From Verrucomicrobiota bacterium (GTDB lineage Bacteria > Verrucomicrobiota > Verrucomicrobiia > CAIQCK01): 64,000 nucleotides of DNA. Where the stretch lies: positions 310,001-374,000 of the forward strand of contig JACRJX010000015.1 in NCBI GenBank assembly GCA_016235595.1, written 5' to 3'. A program made the translations under genes and the position numbers. Numbering within the stretch: the first letter of the stretch is position 1; every line of letters begins with the position of its first letter. The notes under the pieces are model-generated. The model worked only from the letters and a program-made list of their open reading frames with translations, did no database searches and was not told where the DNA came from. This document shows positions 10,694-19,435 of this stretch, one piece after another.

Positions 10694-13431
10694 ACTGGCA
10701 TTTTCAATATCCCGAGTTGCTGTTGCTGCTAGTGCCGCTGCTATTCCTCTACGGCTGGAAGGCGCGGACGCGCGGGATCGGCGGCGCGGTGCGCGTCGTT
10801 ATCCTTGTCTTGCTGGCGTTGATCGCGGCAATTCCATTGTTGCCGCTCGGTGGGCGCGGCGCGGACGTGGTGGTGGTGGCCGACCTCTCCCGCTCGATGC
10901 CGTCGGAGAGCCGCGCGCGGATGCTGGAGATCATCAAGCTGATCGAAACGCGCCGCGGCGAAGGCGACCGCGTTGGCATCATCACGGTTGGCCGCGAACC
11001 TCGCATCGAACGGCTTGCGGAGTCGCGGCGCGAGACCGGCTCATTCACGCAGGATGTGGATGCCGACGGCAGCGATCTCGGCGGGGCGGTCGGGCTGGCG
11101 CTGAGCCTGATTCCGCGCGACCGGCCGGGACGGATCGTGGTCTGCTCTGACGGCGAGGCCAACGGCGCACCGACGTTGCCCGCGGCTTACGAGGCGGCGG
11201 CGCGTGGCGTGCCGGTGGATTTTCGTTTCTTCGGCCGCGGCGAGGCGGCGGACCTCGCGGTGGAATCGCTCGACCTTCCGGCCAGCGTCGAGCAGCGCGA
11301 GCCGTTCCAGTTCTCGGCGTGGGTGCGCGCCGACCGCACGGTCGAGGCGGAGGCGGTGTTGCGGCGCGACGGCACACCGATCGCGCGGCGGCGGCAGACG
11401 TTTGCGCCGGGAGCGACGCGACTGGTGTTCCGCGACCTGGTCGAGCGGTCTGGCATCGCGCGCTATCGGCTGGAGTTGCAGGTGGCGGGCGACCGCGTTC
11501 CCGAGAACAATGTTGGCGAAGCCGCCGTGCGCGTCGAGGCGCCGGCAGCACTGCTGCTGGTGAACGCCACGGGCGCGCCGGACAACCTTAGCCGCGCGCT
11601 CGAAGCCGGCAAACTCCGCGTTCGCATCGTCGAGCCATCGGCAATGCCGGCCGATGTCGCGGGGTTGGACGAGTTTCGCGCCGTGATCATTGAGAACGTG
11701 GCGGCGAATGCGCTCGGTGTGCATCGGCTGGCGATGCTCACGCGGTTTGTCAACGATCTTGGCGGCGGCTTGTTACTCACGGGCGGCAAGGCGTCGTTCG
11801 GCGTGGGGGGGTATTTCAAGTCGGCGCTCGACCCTTACCTGCCGGTCTCCATGGAGTTGAAGAACGAGCATCGCAAACTGTCGCTGGCGATGGTGGTGGC
11901 GCTGGATCGCTCCGGCAGCATGGCGGCGCCGGCCGGCGGTGATCGCACGAAGATGGACCTCGCCAACCTTGGCACGTGCGCGGCCATCGAAACACTCGGC
12001 CCGTATGATGAGGTTGGCGTCATTGCCGTGGATAGTTCGCCGCACGTTGTGCAACCGCTGACGCCGGCGACCGACAAAGAACCGATCCAAACGGCGGTGC
12101 GCAAAATCCAGTCCATGGGCGGTGGCATCTTCGTCTACACGGCGCTGGCGTCGGCCGGGCGGATGATTTCTGATTCCAACAAAGGCACGCGCCACATTGT
12201 ATTGTTTGCCGATGCGGCCGACTCGGAGGAGCCGGGCAAATACAAGGAACTGCTCGCGACGTTCGAGAAGATGGGCGTCACCGTCAGCGTCATCGGCCTT
12301 GGCCATGAGAGCGACTCCGACGCGGCGTTCCTGAAAGATGTGGCTCAGCGTGGCCGAGGCCGGATTCATTTCACCGCGAGCGTTGAGGAACTGCCGCAGC
12401 TCTTCGCACAGGAAGCGATCACCGTTGCGCGGTCGAGTTTTATCCCGGAGCAAACGGCCTGCCAGGCGCTGGCGGATATGACATTGCTGGGCGAACTGCC
12501 AGCGTCGAAGTTTCCGAGTCTGGACGGTTACAACCTGACTTACCTGCGGCCGGGCGCGAGTTGCGGGGTGGTGACCGCGGACGATTATCACGCACCTGTG
12601 CTGGCGTTCTGGCATCGCGGGTTGGGGCGGGTGGCCGCGTTGACGGCGGAGGCGGACGGCGAGTTTTCTGCGAGTCTGAACCGCTGGAAGGATTTTGGCG
12701 GTTTCTGCACCGGCGCGGGCCGCTGGCTGCTCGGTGGCGAACCTCCGCAGGGTGCGATGGCAACGGTCGAACGCGCCGGCGCCGAGGGTGTGGTGCGAGT
12801 GCAGTTGGACCCGGATCGCAAGCGCGGCGGCTCCGAAGATGTACGGGGCGCCACGGCGATGATCGTTCCGCCCGGCGACGGCACTTCGCAACGACTGAGC
12901 CTGGCGTGGGTGGGTGAGGATTGTCTGGAGGCGAGGTTCCCGTTGAACAAGCCGGGCATTCATCTCGGCGCGGTCGAGATCGGTGGGGGAAAGGTGTTGC
13001 GTCTGCCGCCGCTAAGTCTGCCGTATTCACCGGAGTTCGAACCGCGCGCCGATCCTGCGGAAGGCCGCAAAACGCTCGCTGAGATCGCTCGAGTGACCGG
13101 TGGAGTGGAACGGCTGGCGTGGAACGATGCCTTTGGCAACTCCGGTCTGCGCGACCGCCGCGTCAGGGACTTGGTGCTCCCGCTTGTGCTGGTGCTGTTG
13201 TTGTTGCACGTGACAGAGATCGCGGGTCGGCGACTGGATCTGTTCGGTGCGCTGACGAAGTGGCTGCGCTCACTAAAGCTGCCGGCGTTGGCGTACAAGT
13301 GGCAACGCAAGCAAGCGCGTCCAATGGTCGCGGTCCAGCGGGAAGAAACGAAGGCGCGGTCTGAGGCGCCCGCCGCCGCTTCACCTTTGGAGCGTGCCAA
13401 GGCCAAGGCTCGAGAGCGGCTGCGCGGCTGA
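10690..13431 (+). CDS. Large VWA-domain membrane protein with glutamine-amidotransferase-like segment
   Basis: 913 aa; two DxSxS motifs (VVVVADLSRSMPSES and AMVVALDRSGSMAAP); NDLGGGLLLTGGKASFGVGGYFKSALDPYLPV between them; TM segments at both ends. Confidence 0.85.
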   Translation: MNWHFQYPELLLLLVPLLFLYGWKARTRGIGGAVRVVILVLLALIAAIPLLPLGGRGADVVVVADLSRSMPSESRARMLEIIKLIETRRGEGDRVGIITVGREPRIERLAESRRETGSFTQDVDADGSDLGGAVGLALSLIPRDRPGRIVVCSDGEANGAPTLPAAYEAAARGVPVDFRFFGRGEAADLAVESLDLPASVEQREPFQFSAWVRADRTVEAEAVLRRDGTPIARRRQTFAPGATRLVFRDLVERSGIARYRLELQVAGDRVPENNVGEAAVRVEAPAALLLVNATGAPDNLSRALEAGKLRVRIVEPSAMPADVAGLDEFRAVIIENVAANALGVHRLAMLTRFVNDLGGGLLLTGGKASFGVGGYFKSALDPYLPVSMELKNEHRKLSLAMVVALDRSGSMAAPAGGDRTKMDLANLGTCAAIETLGPYDEVGVIAVDSSPHVVQPLTPATDKEPIQTAVRKIQSMGGGIFVYTALASAGRMISDSNKGTRHIVLFADAADSEEPGKYKELLATFEKMGVTVSVIGLGHESDSDAAFLKDVAQRGRGRIHFTASVEELPQLFAQEAITVARSSFIPEQTACQALADMTLLGELPASKFPSLDGYNLTYLRPGASCGVVTADDYHAPVLAFWHRGLGRVAALTAEADGEFSASLNRWKDFGGFCTGAGRWLLGGEPPQGAMATVERAGAEGVVRVQLDPDRKRGGSEDVRGATAMIVPPGDGTSQRLSLAWVGEDCLEARFPLNKPGIHLGAVEIGGGKVLRLPPLSLPYSPEFEPRADPAEGRKTLAEIARVTGGVERLAWNDAFGNSGLRDRRVRDLVLPLVLVLLLLHVTEIAGRRLDLFGALTKWLRSLKLPALAYKWQRKQARPMVAVQREETKARSEAPAAASPLERAKAKARERLRG

Positions 13432-13440
13432 ATCGCAAGG

Positions 13441-14325
13441 TCAGCGGCGCTTGTTCTGGAACTGGCTTGGGGACATGCCGGTCTTGCTCTTGAAGAAAAT
13501 GGAGAAGTAGTTGGCCGATTCGAATCCGAGTCTCTCGGCGATCTCGCTGATGGTCTCGTCACGCTGGCTCAGCAGCATTTTTGCGCGATCGAGTTTGAGT
13601 TTCAGGAAGTAGCTCTTGGGTGAGAGCTGGGTCTCCTTCTTGAATGCCCTGCGAAACCAGGAGTAACTCACGTGCAGTTTGGCGGCCATGCTTTCAGTGG
13701 CAAAGTCTGCGGTGGACAGGTTGGACTCCATCATCCGGCATGCCTGTTCGATCTTAAGCGCGCGATAACGATCCGGGTCTCGCGCGGTTCGCTCGCGCAG
13801 GCGCTGGGCGATCTCCCGTGCGGCTTCGTTCAGTTTCCTGGCAACTCCAGGCATGGCCTGTGGTGTGAGCTTCTTCGAAGGCCCTGTCGTCCAGATGGTG
13901 GCGACTGGATAACTGTTCTCATTGAGGATGGGGACGCCCAAGCAATGGCATCCCACGAACTCTTCCGCAAAATCGGTGGTGAAACCCTGTTTGCGGCCTT
14001 GCCTCAGGTGCTTCTTGAATGCCGCCCGGTCCGTGATGGTGCTGTCGTTGAAGCGGGTAAATGGATACGTGGCGAGCAAAGCGTCCAGCTCTGCATCGGG
14101 CAGCCAGGCGATCAGGGCCTTGCCAGGAGCAGAGGCGTGCAGCGGAAACTCGTAGCCGGGATGGAAAGTGAAGCCCAGTCCGCGGTGCAGCGGCGTCAGG
14201 CTGAGCACCCGTCCAGTTCGCTTCCCCGCCGCAAGGACCCCCACACCCACGGTGCAGTCAATGGCCTCCTCGATTTGTTCCATCAGGCGTTGCGAAAGCT
14301 GGATCAATATCTCGTCGTCTGTCAT
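13441..14325 (-). CDS. Transcriptional regulator: IclR-type effector-binding domain plus C-terminal AraC HTH
   Basis: N-term half has IclR effector features (HRGLGFTFHPGYEFPLHASAPGKALIAWLPDAELDALL); C-term AKLHVSYSWFRRAFKKETQLSPKSYFLKLKLDRAKMLLSQRDETISEIAERLGFESANYFSIFFKSKTGMSPSQFQ is AraC HTH. Start at MTDDEIL (14325) preferred. Confidence 0.85.
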   Translation of the reverse strand: MTDDEILIQLSQRLMEQIEEAIDCTVGVGVLAAGKRTGRVLSLTPLHRGLGFTFHPGYEFPLHASAPGKALIAWLPDAELDALLATYPFTRFNDSTITDRAAFKKHLRQGRKQGFTTDFAEEFVGCHCLGVPILNENSYPVATIWTTGPSKKLTPQAMPGVARKLNEAAREIAQRLRERTARDPDRYRALKIEQACRMMESNLSTADFATESMAAKLHVSYSWFRRAFKKETQLSPKSYFLKLKLDRAKMLLSQRDETISEIAERLGFESANYFSIFFKSKTGMSPSQFQNKRR

Positions 14326-14523
14326 GGCGCATCCTGCGTGCCCCAATGTTAGAACCAAACCCGGGAGAAGGAAGAAAAAACACACGGGGCGTTGCTGTGC
14401 CGTCCCACGGGTCAAAACATGATAGTCATTCGGCCAGAAACTCTATGGCGCTGAAAGCGCATCTCTCGTAAGATATCCACGTAAACCACGAGATCATCTT
14501 ATGCTTTCCATGGGAGCACGGTC

Positions 14524-17379
14524 ATGAAGAAGATTAGACTGGTCATGGGATTAGCGGCGGCTTGCATCAGCGCAGCGACGGTTGCGGCCGCACCCGCTGA
14601 AGTTGTCTTGCGCGCCGATCAGCCCAACGCCATTACGTTTCCCGCACAACAGGCGAAGTTCGTGCGATTCGTCATCCACGCCAGCAGCAGGGGACATGCG
14701 TGCGTTGATGAGTTGGAAGTCTTCGGTCCCGACAGTGCGCGCAATTTGGCATTGGCCAGGGACGGTGCGAAGGCGGGTGCGTCGTCGTGCATCAGCGGCC
14801 ACGAGATTCATCAGGTCGCGCATCTCAACGACGGGCTTTACGGCAACGCGCACAGTTGGATCGCCGCCGGTGCCGGTGACGAATGGGCCCAGATCGAGTT
14901 GCCGCAGCTGGCGAAAGTGTCGAAAGTCGTCTTCTCGCGCGACCGCGAGGGCCAATACGGCGACCGCGTGCCGGTGTCGTTTGAGGTGCGGCTGTCGCTG
15001 GATGGACAACAATGGCGGACGGTCGGCGAGGTGAAGATGGCGACGGTATTCGGGCAGCCGAAGTCAAAGCCGGTCGCGCCCTACGTTTCGCCCGCGCCAT
15101 TGCCCGAGCCGGTGACGCATGACGGTTTGGTGCGCTACGCGTTCCTTTGCGAGCGCGCGACCTGGCAGCAGATCAGCACCACGGACCATCTCTCGCCACT
15201 GTTCAAGGACCGGCCTGCGTTGCCGGGTGGAGCACCGTATTGGGAACGCATCGCAAGGATGAAGCCGGCAGAGCGCACGCTCACGTTAATGGAGGAGATG
15301 ATGACGCGGCTGGCGGCGAAAGGAGTGGACGTCGCAGGCGAGCGCAAGGAACTGGCGGCGTTGCGCCAGCGACTGACGACAGGCGATGACGAGGCGCTTT
15401 ATCTCGACGCGCGTCTGGCGAAGCGGCGGCTGATGTTGCGCGATCCGGACCTTGCGCCGTTGCAACGCGTTCTCTTCGTCAAACGTCATCCCTATCTCTC
15501 TTCGCACAACTACAGCGACGTGCTCGACTCACAGTTCAAACCGGGTGGCGGCGTGTGCGTGCTGGAGATTCCCCAACGCGACGGCCGTCTGGAGCCGGCA
15601 GCGGCGAAACTCACGACGCTCTTTGATGCCAGCAACGGCATCGCGCGCGACGCGATGGCGGATTTCGAGGCGCGGAAGATTTACTTCGCATATCGGCCTG
15701 ACAAGAGCCGGGACGGAGAACAGGAACCTTACTGGCACTTGATGGCAATGAACGCAAGCGGCGGTCCTGCGCGGCAGCTCACAGACGGGCCGTTCCATGA
15801 TTATTATCCGTGTCCACTGCCTGACGGCGGATTGGCGTTCATCTCGACGCGATGCCGGGCGCGTTTCCTCTGCTGGCGGCCCCAGGCTTTCGTTCTTTTC
15901 CGCATGGACGGCAGCGAAATCCGGCCACTCTCGTTTGCGAATCTCAGCGAGTGGACGCCGACGGTGGCGCGCGATGGACGCATCCTCTGGACGCGTTCGG
16001 AGTATCTCGACAAGGGCGCGGATTTCGGCCACACGCTCTGGGCGGTGCGACCCGATGGCACGCACCCGGAGCTGATCTTCGGCAACAACACGCCGAACTG
16101 CTACATCAATGGCCGCGAGGTGCCCGGCACGCGCGAGATTCTCTGCACGATCTTCTCGCACGGCGGCGATCACAACGGGCCGCTCGGCTTGGTGGACCTC
16201 GCAAAGGCAAGAGCGCCGTTCGACTCCAACGCGGTCACAAACATCACGCCTGACACGACGCCGCGCTACAACATGAAGTGGCCGCGGCAGGAATGCTGGC
16301 GCGACCCGGTGCCGGTGACGCGCGATTACTTCCTCGCCAGCCACGCGCCTGCGGATCGGTTCGGGCTTTACGTTGTGGACCGCTACGGCAACCGCGAACT
16401 GCTCTACTTCGACCCGGCCATCGGCAGCATGTGCCCGACGCTGTTGCGTCCGGAGCCGAAACCGCCGGTGCTTGGCCCGAACGCACCGACGCTCGCCGAT
16501 TCGCAACAAGGCCAGTTTACGGTCGCTGATGTTTACCATGGCTTGGAGCCGGCGGTGCCACGCGGGAAGGTGAAGTTCATTCGCGTCTGCCAGGAAGTGC
16601 GGGCGGATCTGGAGCGGCTGGCCAGCGGCGAGTATCGGCGCGACCACGGACCCGTTTTCACTGATTTTTATGCCACACCGATTCACAAGGTTAAGGGCCC
16701 GTTTGGCTGGCCGAGCTACGTTGCAAAGACATCGCTTGGCATCGCGCCGGTGGAGGCGGACGGCTCGGCGAGTTTCTACGCGCCAGCGGGCAAAGTGCTG
16801 TATTTTCAGGTGCTCGACGAGAACTTCAACGAGCTGCAACGGATGCGGAGCGTGACGCAGTTGCAGCCGGGCGAGCAACGCGGTTGCGTCGGCTGCCACG
16901 AGCACCGCCAGACCGCCGCGCCGGTAAAGATGACACTGGCTTCGCGCCGTCCCCCGAGCAAGCTGCAGCCGCCGCCGTGGGGCGCGGTGCCGTTTGCTTA
17001 CGAGCGTGTTGTGCAACCGGTGTGGGACGCGAAATGCGTCCGTTGCCACGACGCGAACCAGAAGCACGGTGTCAACCTGACGGCCACGCTCGATGCCGAG
17101 CGCGTGCCGGCGTCCTACCGGACGTTGATCGCTGGCGGGTGGGTCCACTATTTCGATTTCACGTATGGCCTCCGGCACTCCAAGGCGGAGCCGCTGGGTT
17201 TTGGCACGCTCAAGAGCCGTCTCTGGCAGATGCTCGACGCCGGCCACCACGATGTGAAGCTGACGCGCGACGAGATGCACGCGGTGAAATGCTGGATTGA
17301 TCTCAACTGTCCACTATGGCCCGACTACGTCCCGCGCGACCAGCGTCCCCGCGCACCGCAAATCACCAAGGTTGATTGA
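14524..17379 (+). CDS. Exported multidomain c-type cytochrome: discoidin-like N-term, beta-propeller, hydrazine-synthase-alpha-like C-term
   Basis: Signal peptide MKKIRLVMGLAAACISAATVAAA; F5/8C-like N-term; TolB/WD-like segments (LTDGPFHDYYPCPLPDGGLAFISTR); CxxCH motifs GCVGCHEHR (16885-16899) and KCVRCHD (17035-17049). Confidence 0.8.
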   Translation: MKKIRLVMGLAAACISAATVAAAPAEVVLRADQPNAITFPAQQAKFVRFVIHASSRGHACVDELEVFGPDSARNLALARDGAKAGASSCISGHEIHQVAHLNDGLYGNAHSWIAAGAGDEWAQIELPQLAKVSKVVFSRDREGQYGDRVPVSFEVRLSLDGQQWRTVGEVKMATVFGQPKSKPVAPYVSPAPLPEPVTHDGLVRYAFLCERATWQQISTTDHLSPLFKDRPALPGGAPYWERIARMKPAERTLTLMEEMMTRLAAKGVDVAGERKELAALRQRLTTGDDEALYLDARLAKRRLMLRDPDLAPLQRVLFVKRHPYLSSHNYSDVLDSQFKPGGGVCVLEIPQRDGRLEPAAAKLTTLFDASNGIARDAMADFEARKIYFAYRPDKSRDGEQEPYWHLMAMNASGGPARQLTDGPFHDYYPCPLPDGGLAFISTRCRARFLCWRPQAFVLFRMDGSEIRPLSFANLSEWTPTVARDGRILWTRSEYLDKGADFGHTLWAVRPDGTHPELIFGNNTPNCYINGREVPGTREILCTIFSHGGDHNGPLGLVDLAKARAPFDSNAVTNITPDTTPRYNMKWPRQECWRDPVPVTRDYFLASHAPADRFGLYVVDRYGNRELLYFDPAIGSMCPTLLRPEPKPPVLGPNAPTLADSQQGQFTVADVYHGLEPAVPRGKVKFIRVCQEVRADLERLASGEYRRDHGPVFTDFYATPIHKVKGPFGWPSYVAKTSLGIAPVEADGSASFYAPAGKVLYFQVLDENFNELQRMRSVTQLQPGEQRGCVGCHEHRQTAAPVKMTLASRRPPSKLQPPPWGAVPFAYERVVQPVWDAKCVRCHDANQKHGVNLTATLDAERVPASYRTLIAGGWVHYFDFTYGLRHSKAEPLGFGTLKSRLWQMLDAGHHDVKLTRDEMHAVKCWIDLNCPLWPDYVPRDQRPRAPQITKVD

Positions 17380-17511
17380 CGTGGTACGCGCCGTGGGACA
17401 TACCACAAAAGTGGGATTGACCTCGCGCCGTATTTGTGTGCGAATAGGCAAAGGTATATTGGATAATTGGGCCATGCTCGAAGCGGAACGAACGACGTGA
17501 AAAAAAGCTCT

Positions 17512-19407
17512 ATGAAACAGAACCTTCTCAAGCTCAGCGTAGCATTGATCCTCACATCAACCTGCTTCATTGGCACGCCGGCGACCACGGCTGCGCCTTC
17601 CAGTTCGCGATCCAAGAGCGGATGGCTTTCGCCCACGGCGTTGGTGGCGACAGCCGACGGCAAGACGATGTTCATCGCTTACGCCACTGCCAACCAAGTC
17701 GCGGTTTTCGACGTTGCCTCCGCCAAGGTTGCGAAGACCGTCGAGATGCCTGCTTCGCCACTGGGTCTGGCGCTCTCCGCCGACGGCAAACAACTCTTTG
17801 TCACCTGCGCCGCCCCGTCGAGCAGCGTGTGCATCGTGGACACCGGCTCGAACAAGATCGTTACCACCATCCCGACCGGCCACACCACGATGGGACCGGC
17901 GCTCAGCCCCGATGGCAAGACACTCTATGTCTGCAATCGTTTCAACAACTGCGTCGCGGCGATTGATCTGGCGCAGCGCAAGGAAGTCAAACGCGTCGCG
18001 GTGCCCCGCGAACCCGTGGCCGTCGCGGTGACGCCGGATGGCAAGCTGTTGCTGGTCGCCAACCACCTGCACACCGGCCGCGCTGACGCCGACGTGGTGG
18101 CTGCGGTGGTCACCATCATCGACACCGCCAGCGGCAGGGCGATCAAGGACATCGCGTTGCCCAACGGCAGCGGCCTGCTGCGGGACGTGCACGTGTCGCC
18201 CGACGGGAAATACGCCTGCGTCACGCACGTGCTGGCACGGTTTCACCTGCCGACGACGCAGCTGGAACGCGGTTGGATGAACACCAACGCGATGAGCATC
18301 ATCGATCTCACCAAGTGCGCGCTGTTCAATACGGTGCTCCTCGATAACGTGGACAGCGGCGCGGCCAACCCGTGGGCCGCCGCCTGGAGCGCCGACGGCA
18401 AGCAGATCTGCGTCACACACGCGGGCACACACGAGGTCAGTGTGATTGACGCGCCAGCGCTGCTGGAGAAGCTGGCGAAGATGCCGGCAGCGATTGATCC
18501 CAACGCCAAGATTGACTACAACGCCGCGTCTCGCGTGGCCGCCGATGTCCCGAACGACCTTTCGTTCCTCGTCGGTGTGCGTAACCGCATCAAGCTGCCC
18601 GACAACGGCCCGCGCGCCATTGCGCTCATCGGCAAGAAGATCTACACAGCCAATTACTTCTCCGATTCGCTCAGCGTTATTGACCAAGCGGCGCCAAACG
18701 TCACCGCCAGCTCCATCCCGCTCGGCTCGAAGCGCGCGATGACCGCCGTTCGCAAAGGTGAGATGCTTTGGAACGACGCCACGATGTGCTTCCAAGGCTG
18801 GCAGAGTTGTGCGAGCTGCCATTCCTCCGACGCGCGTGTGGACGGTTTGAATTGGGACCTGCTCAACGACGGCATCGGCAATCCCAAGAACAGCAAGACC
18901 ATGCTCCTGTCACATAAGACTCCGCCCGCCATGAGCATGGGGGTGCGCGACACCGCCGAAACCGCCGTTCGTTCTGGCATCAAGAACATTCTCTTCGCCG
19001 TGCGCCCGGAAGAGGACGCGGTGGCCATCGATCAGTATTTGAAGTCGCTCCAGCCGATTCCCAGCCCTTACCTGGAGAATGGCAAGCTCTCCGCCGCCGC
19101 GCAACGTGGCAAGAAGATCTTCTTCGACAAGGCCGTGGGTTGCGCCACGTGCCATTCGTCGTCGGTCTTCACCAATCTGAAATCCTCCGATGTTGGTACG
19201 CGCGGCCAGTTTGACAAAGCCGATGAGATTTTCGACACGCCATCCCTGATCGAGGAATGGCGCACCGGGCCCTACCTGCACGACGGCTCCGCGGTCACGA
19301 TGCGTGACGTGTTGACCACACGCAACCCGAACGACAAGCACGGCAAGACCAAGCACCTGTCGCCGCAGCAAATCGACGATCTCGCCGCGTACCTGTTGTC
19401 GTTGTGA
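17512..19407 (+). CDS. YVTN/NHL-type beta-propeller protein with C-terminal di-heme cytochrome c region
   Basis: Repeats such as VATADGKTMFIAYATANQVAVFDVASAKVAKTVEMPASPLGLALSADGKQLFVTC; CxxCH motifs SCASCHSSD and GCATCHSSS; C-term cytochrome-c-peroxidase-like. Start at MKQNLLKL preferred (signal peptide). Confidence 0.85.
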   Translation: MKQNLLKLSVALILTSTCFIGTPATTAAPSSSRSKSGWLSPTALVATADGKTMFIAYATANQVAVFDVASAKVAKTVEMPASPLGLALSADGKQLFVTCAAPSSSVCIVDTGSNKIVTTIPTGHTTMGPALSPDGKTLYVCNRFNNCVAAIDLAQRKEVKRVAVPREPVAVAVTPDGKLLLVANHLHTGRADADVVAAVVTIIDTASGRAIKDIALPNGSGLLRDVHVSPDGKYACVTHVLARFHLPTTQLERGWMNTNAMSIIDLTKCALFNTVLLDNVDSGAANPWAAAWSADGKQICVTHAGTHEVSVIDAPALLEKLAKMPAAIDPNAKIDYNAASRVAADVPNDLSFLVGVRNRIKLPDNGPRAIALIGKKIYTANYFSDSLSVIDQAAPNVTASSIPLGSKRAMTAVRKGEMLWNDATMCFQGWQSCASCHSSDARVDGLNWDLLNDGIGNPKNSKTMLLSHKTPPAMSMGVRDTAETAVRSGIKNILFAVRPEEDAVAIDQYLKSLQPIPSPYLENGKLSAAAQRGKKIFFDKAVGCATCHSSSVFTNLKSSDVGTRGQFDKADEIFDTPSLIEEWRTGPYLHDGSAVTMRDVLTTRNPNDKHGKTKHLSPQQIDDLAAYLLSL

Positions 19408-19435
19408 CGTGCCGCACCGCGCGGCTGGGAGATGA

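Noticed and set aside
15529-17280. 583-aa antisense ORF opposite the first cytochrome gene
   Set aside because: Fully opposite a gene with strong motifs; Arg/His-rich low-information protein typical of shadow ORFs in GC-rich DNA.
17400-17511. Sigma70-like promoter (TTGTGT ... TATATT) upstream of the propeller-cytochrome gene
   Set aside because: Spacing and match are weak and sigma-factor consensus of the host is unknown; not reported as a feature.
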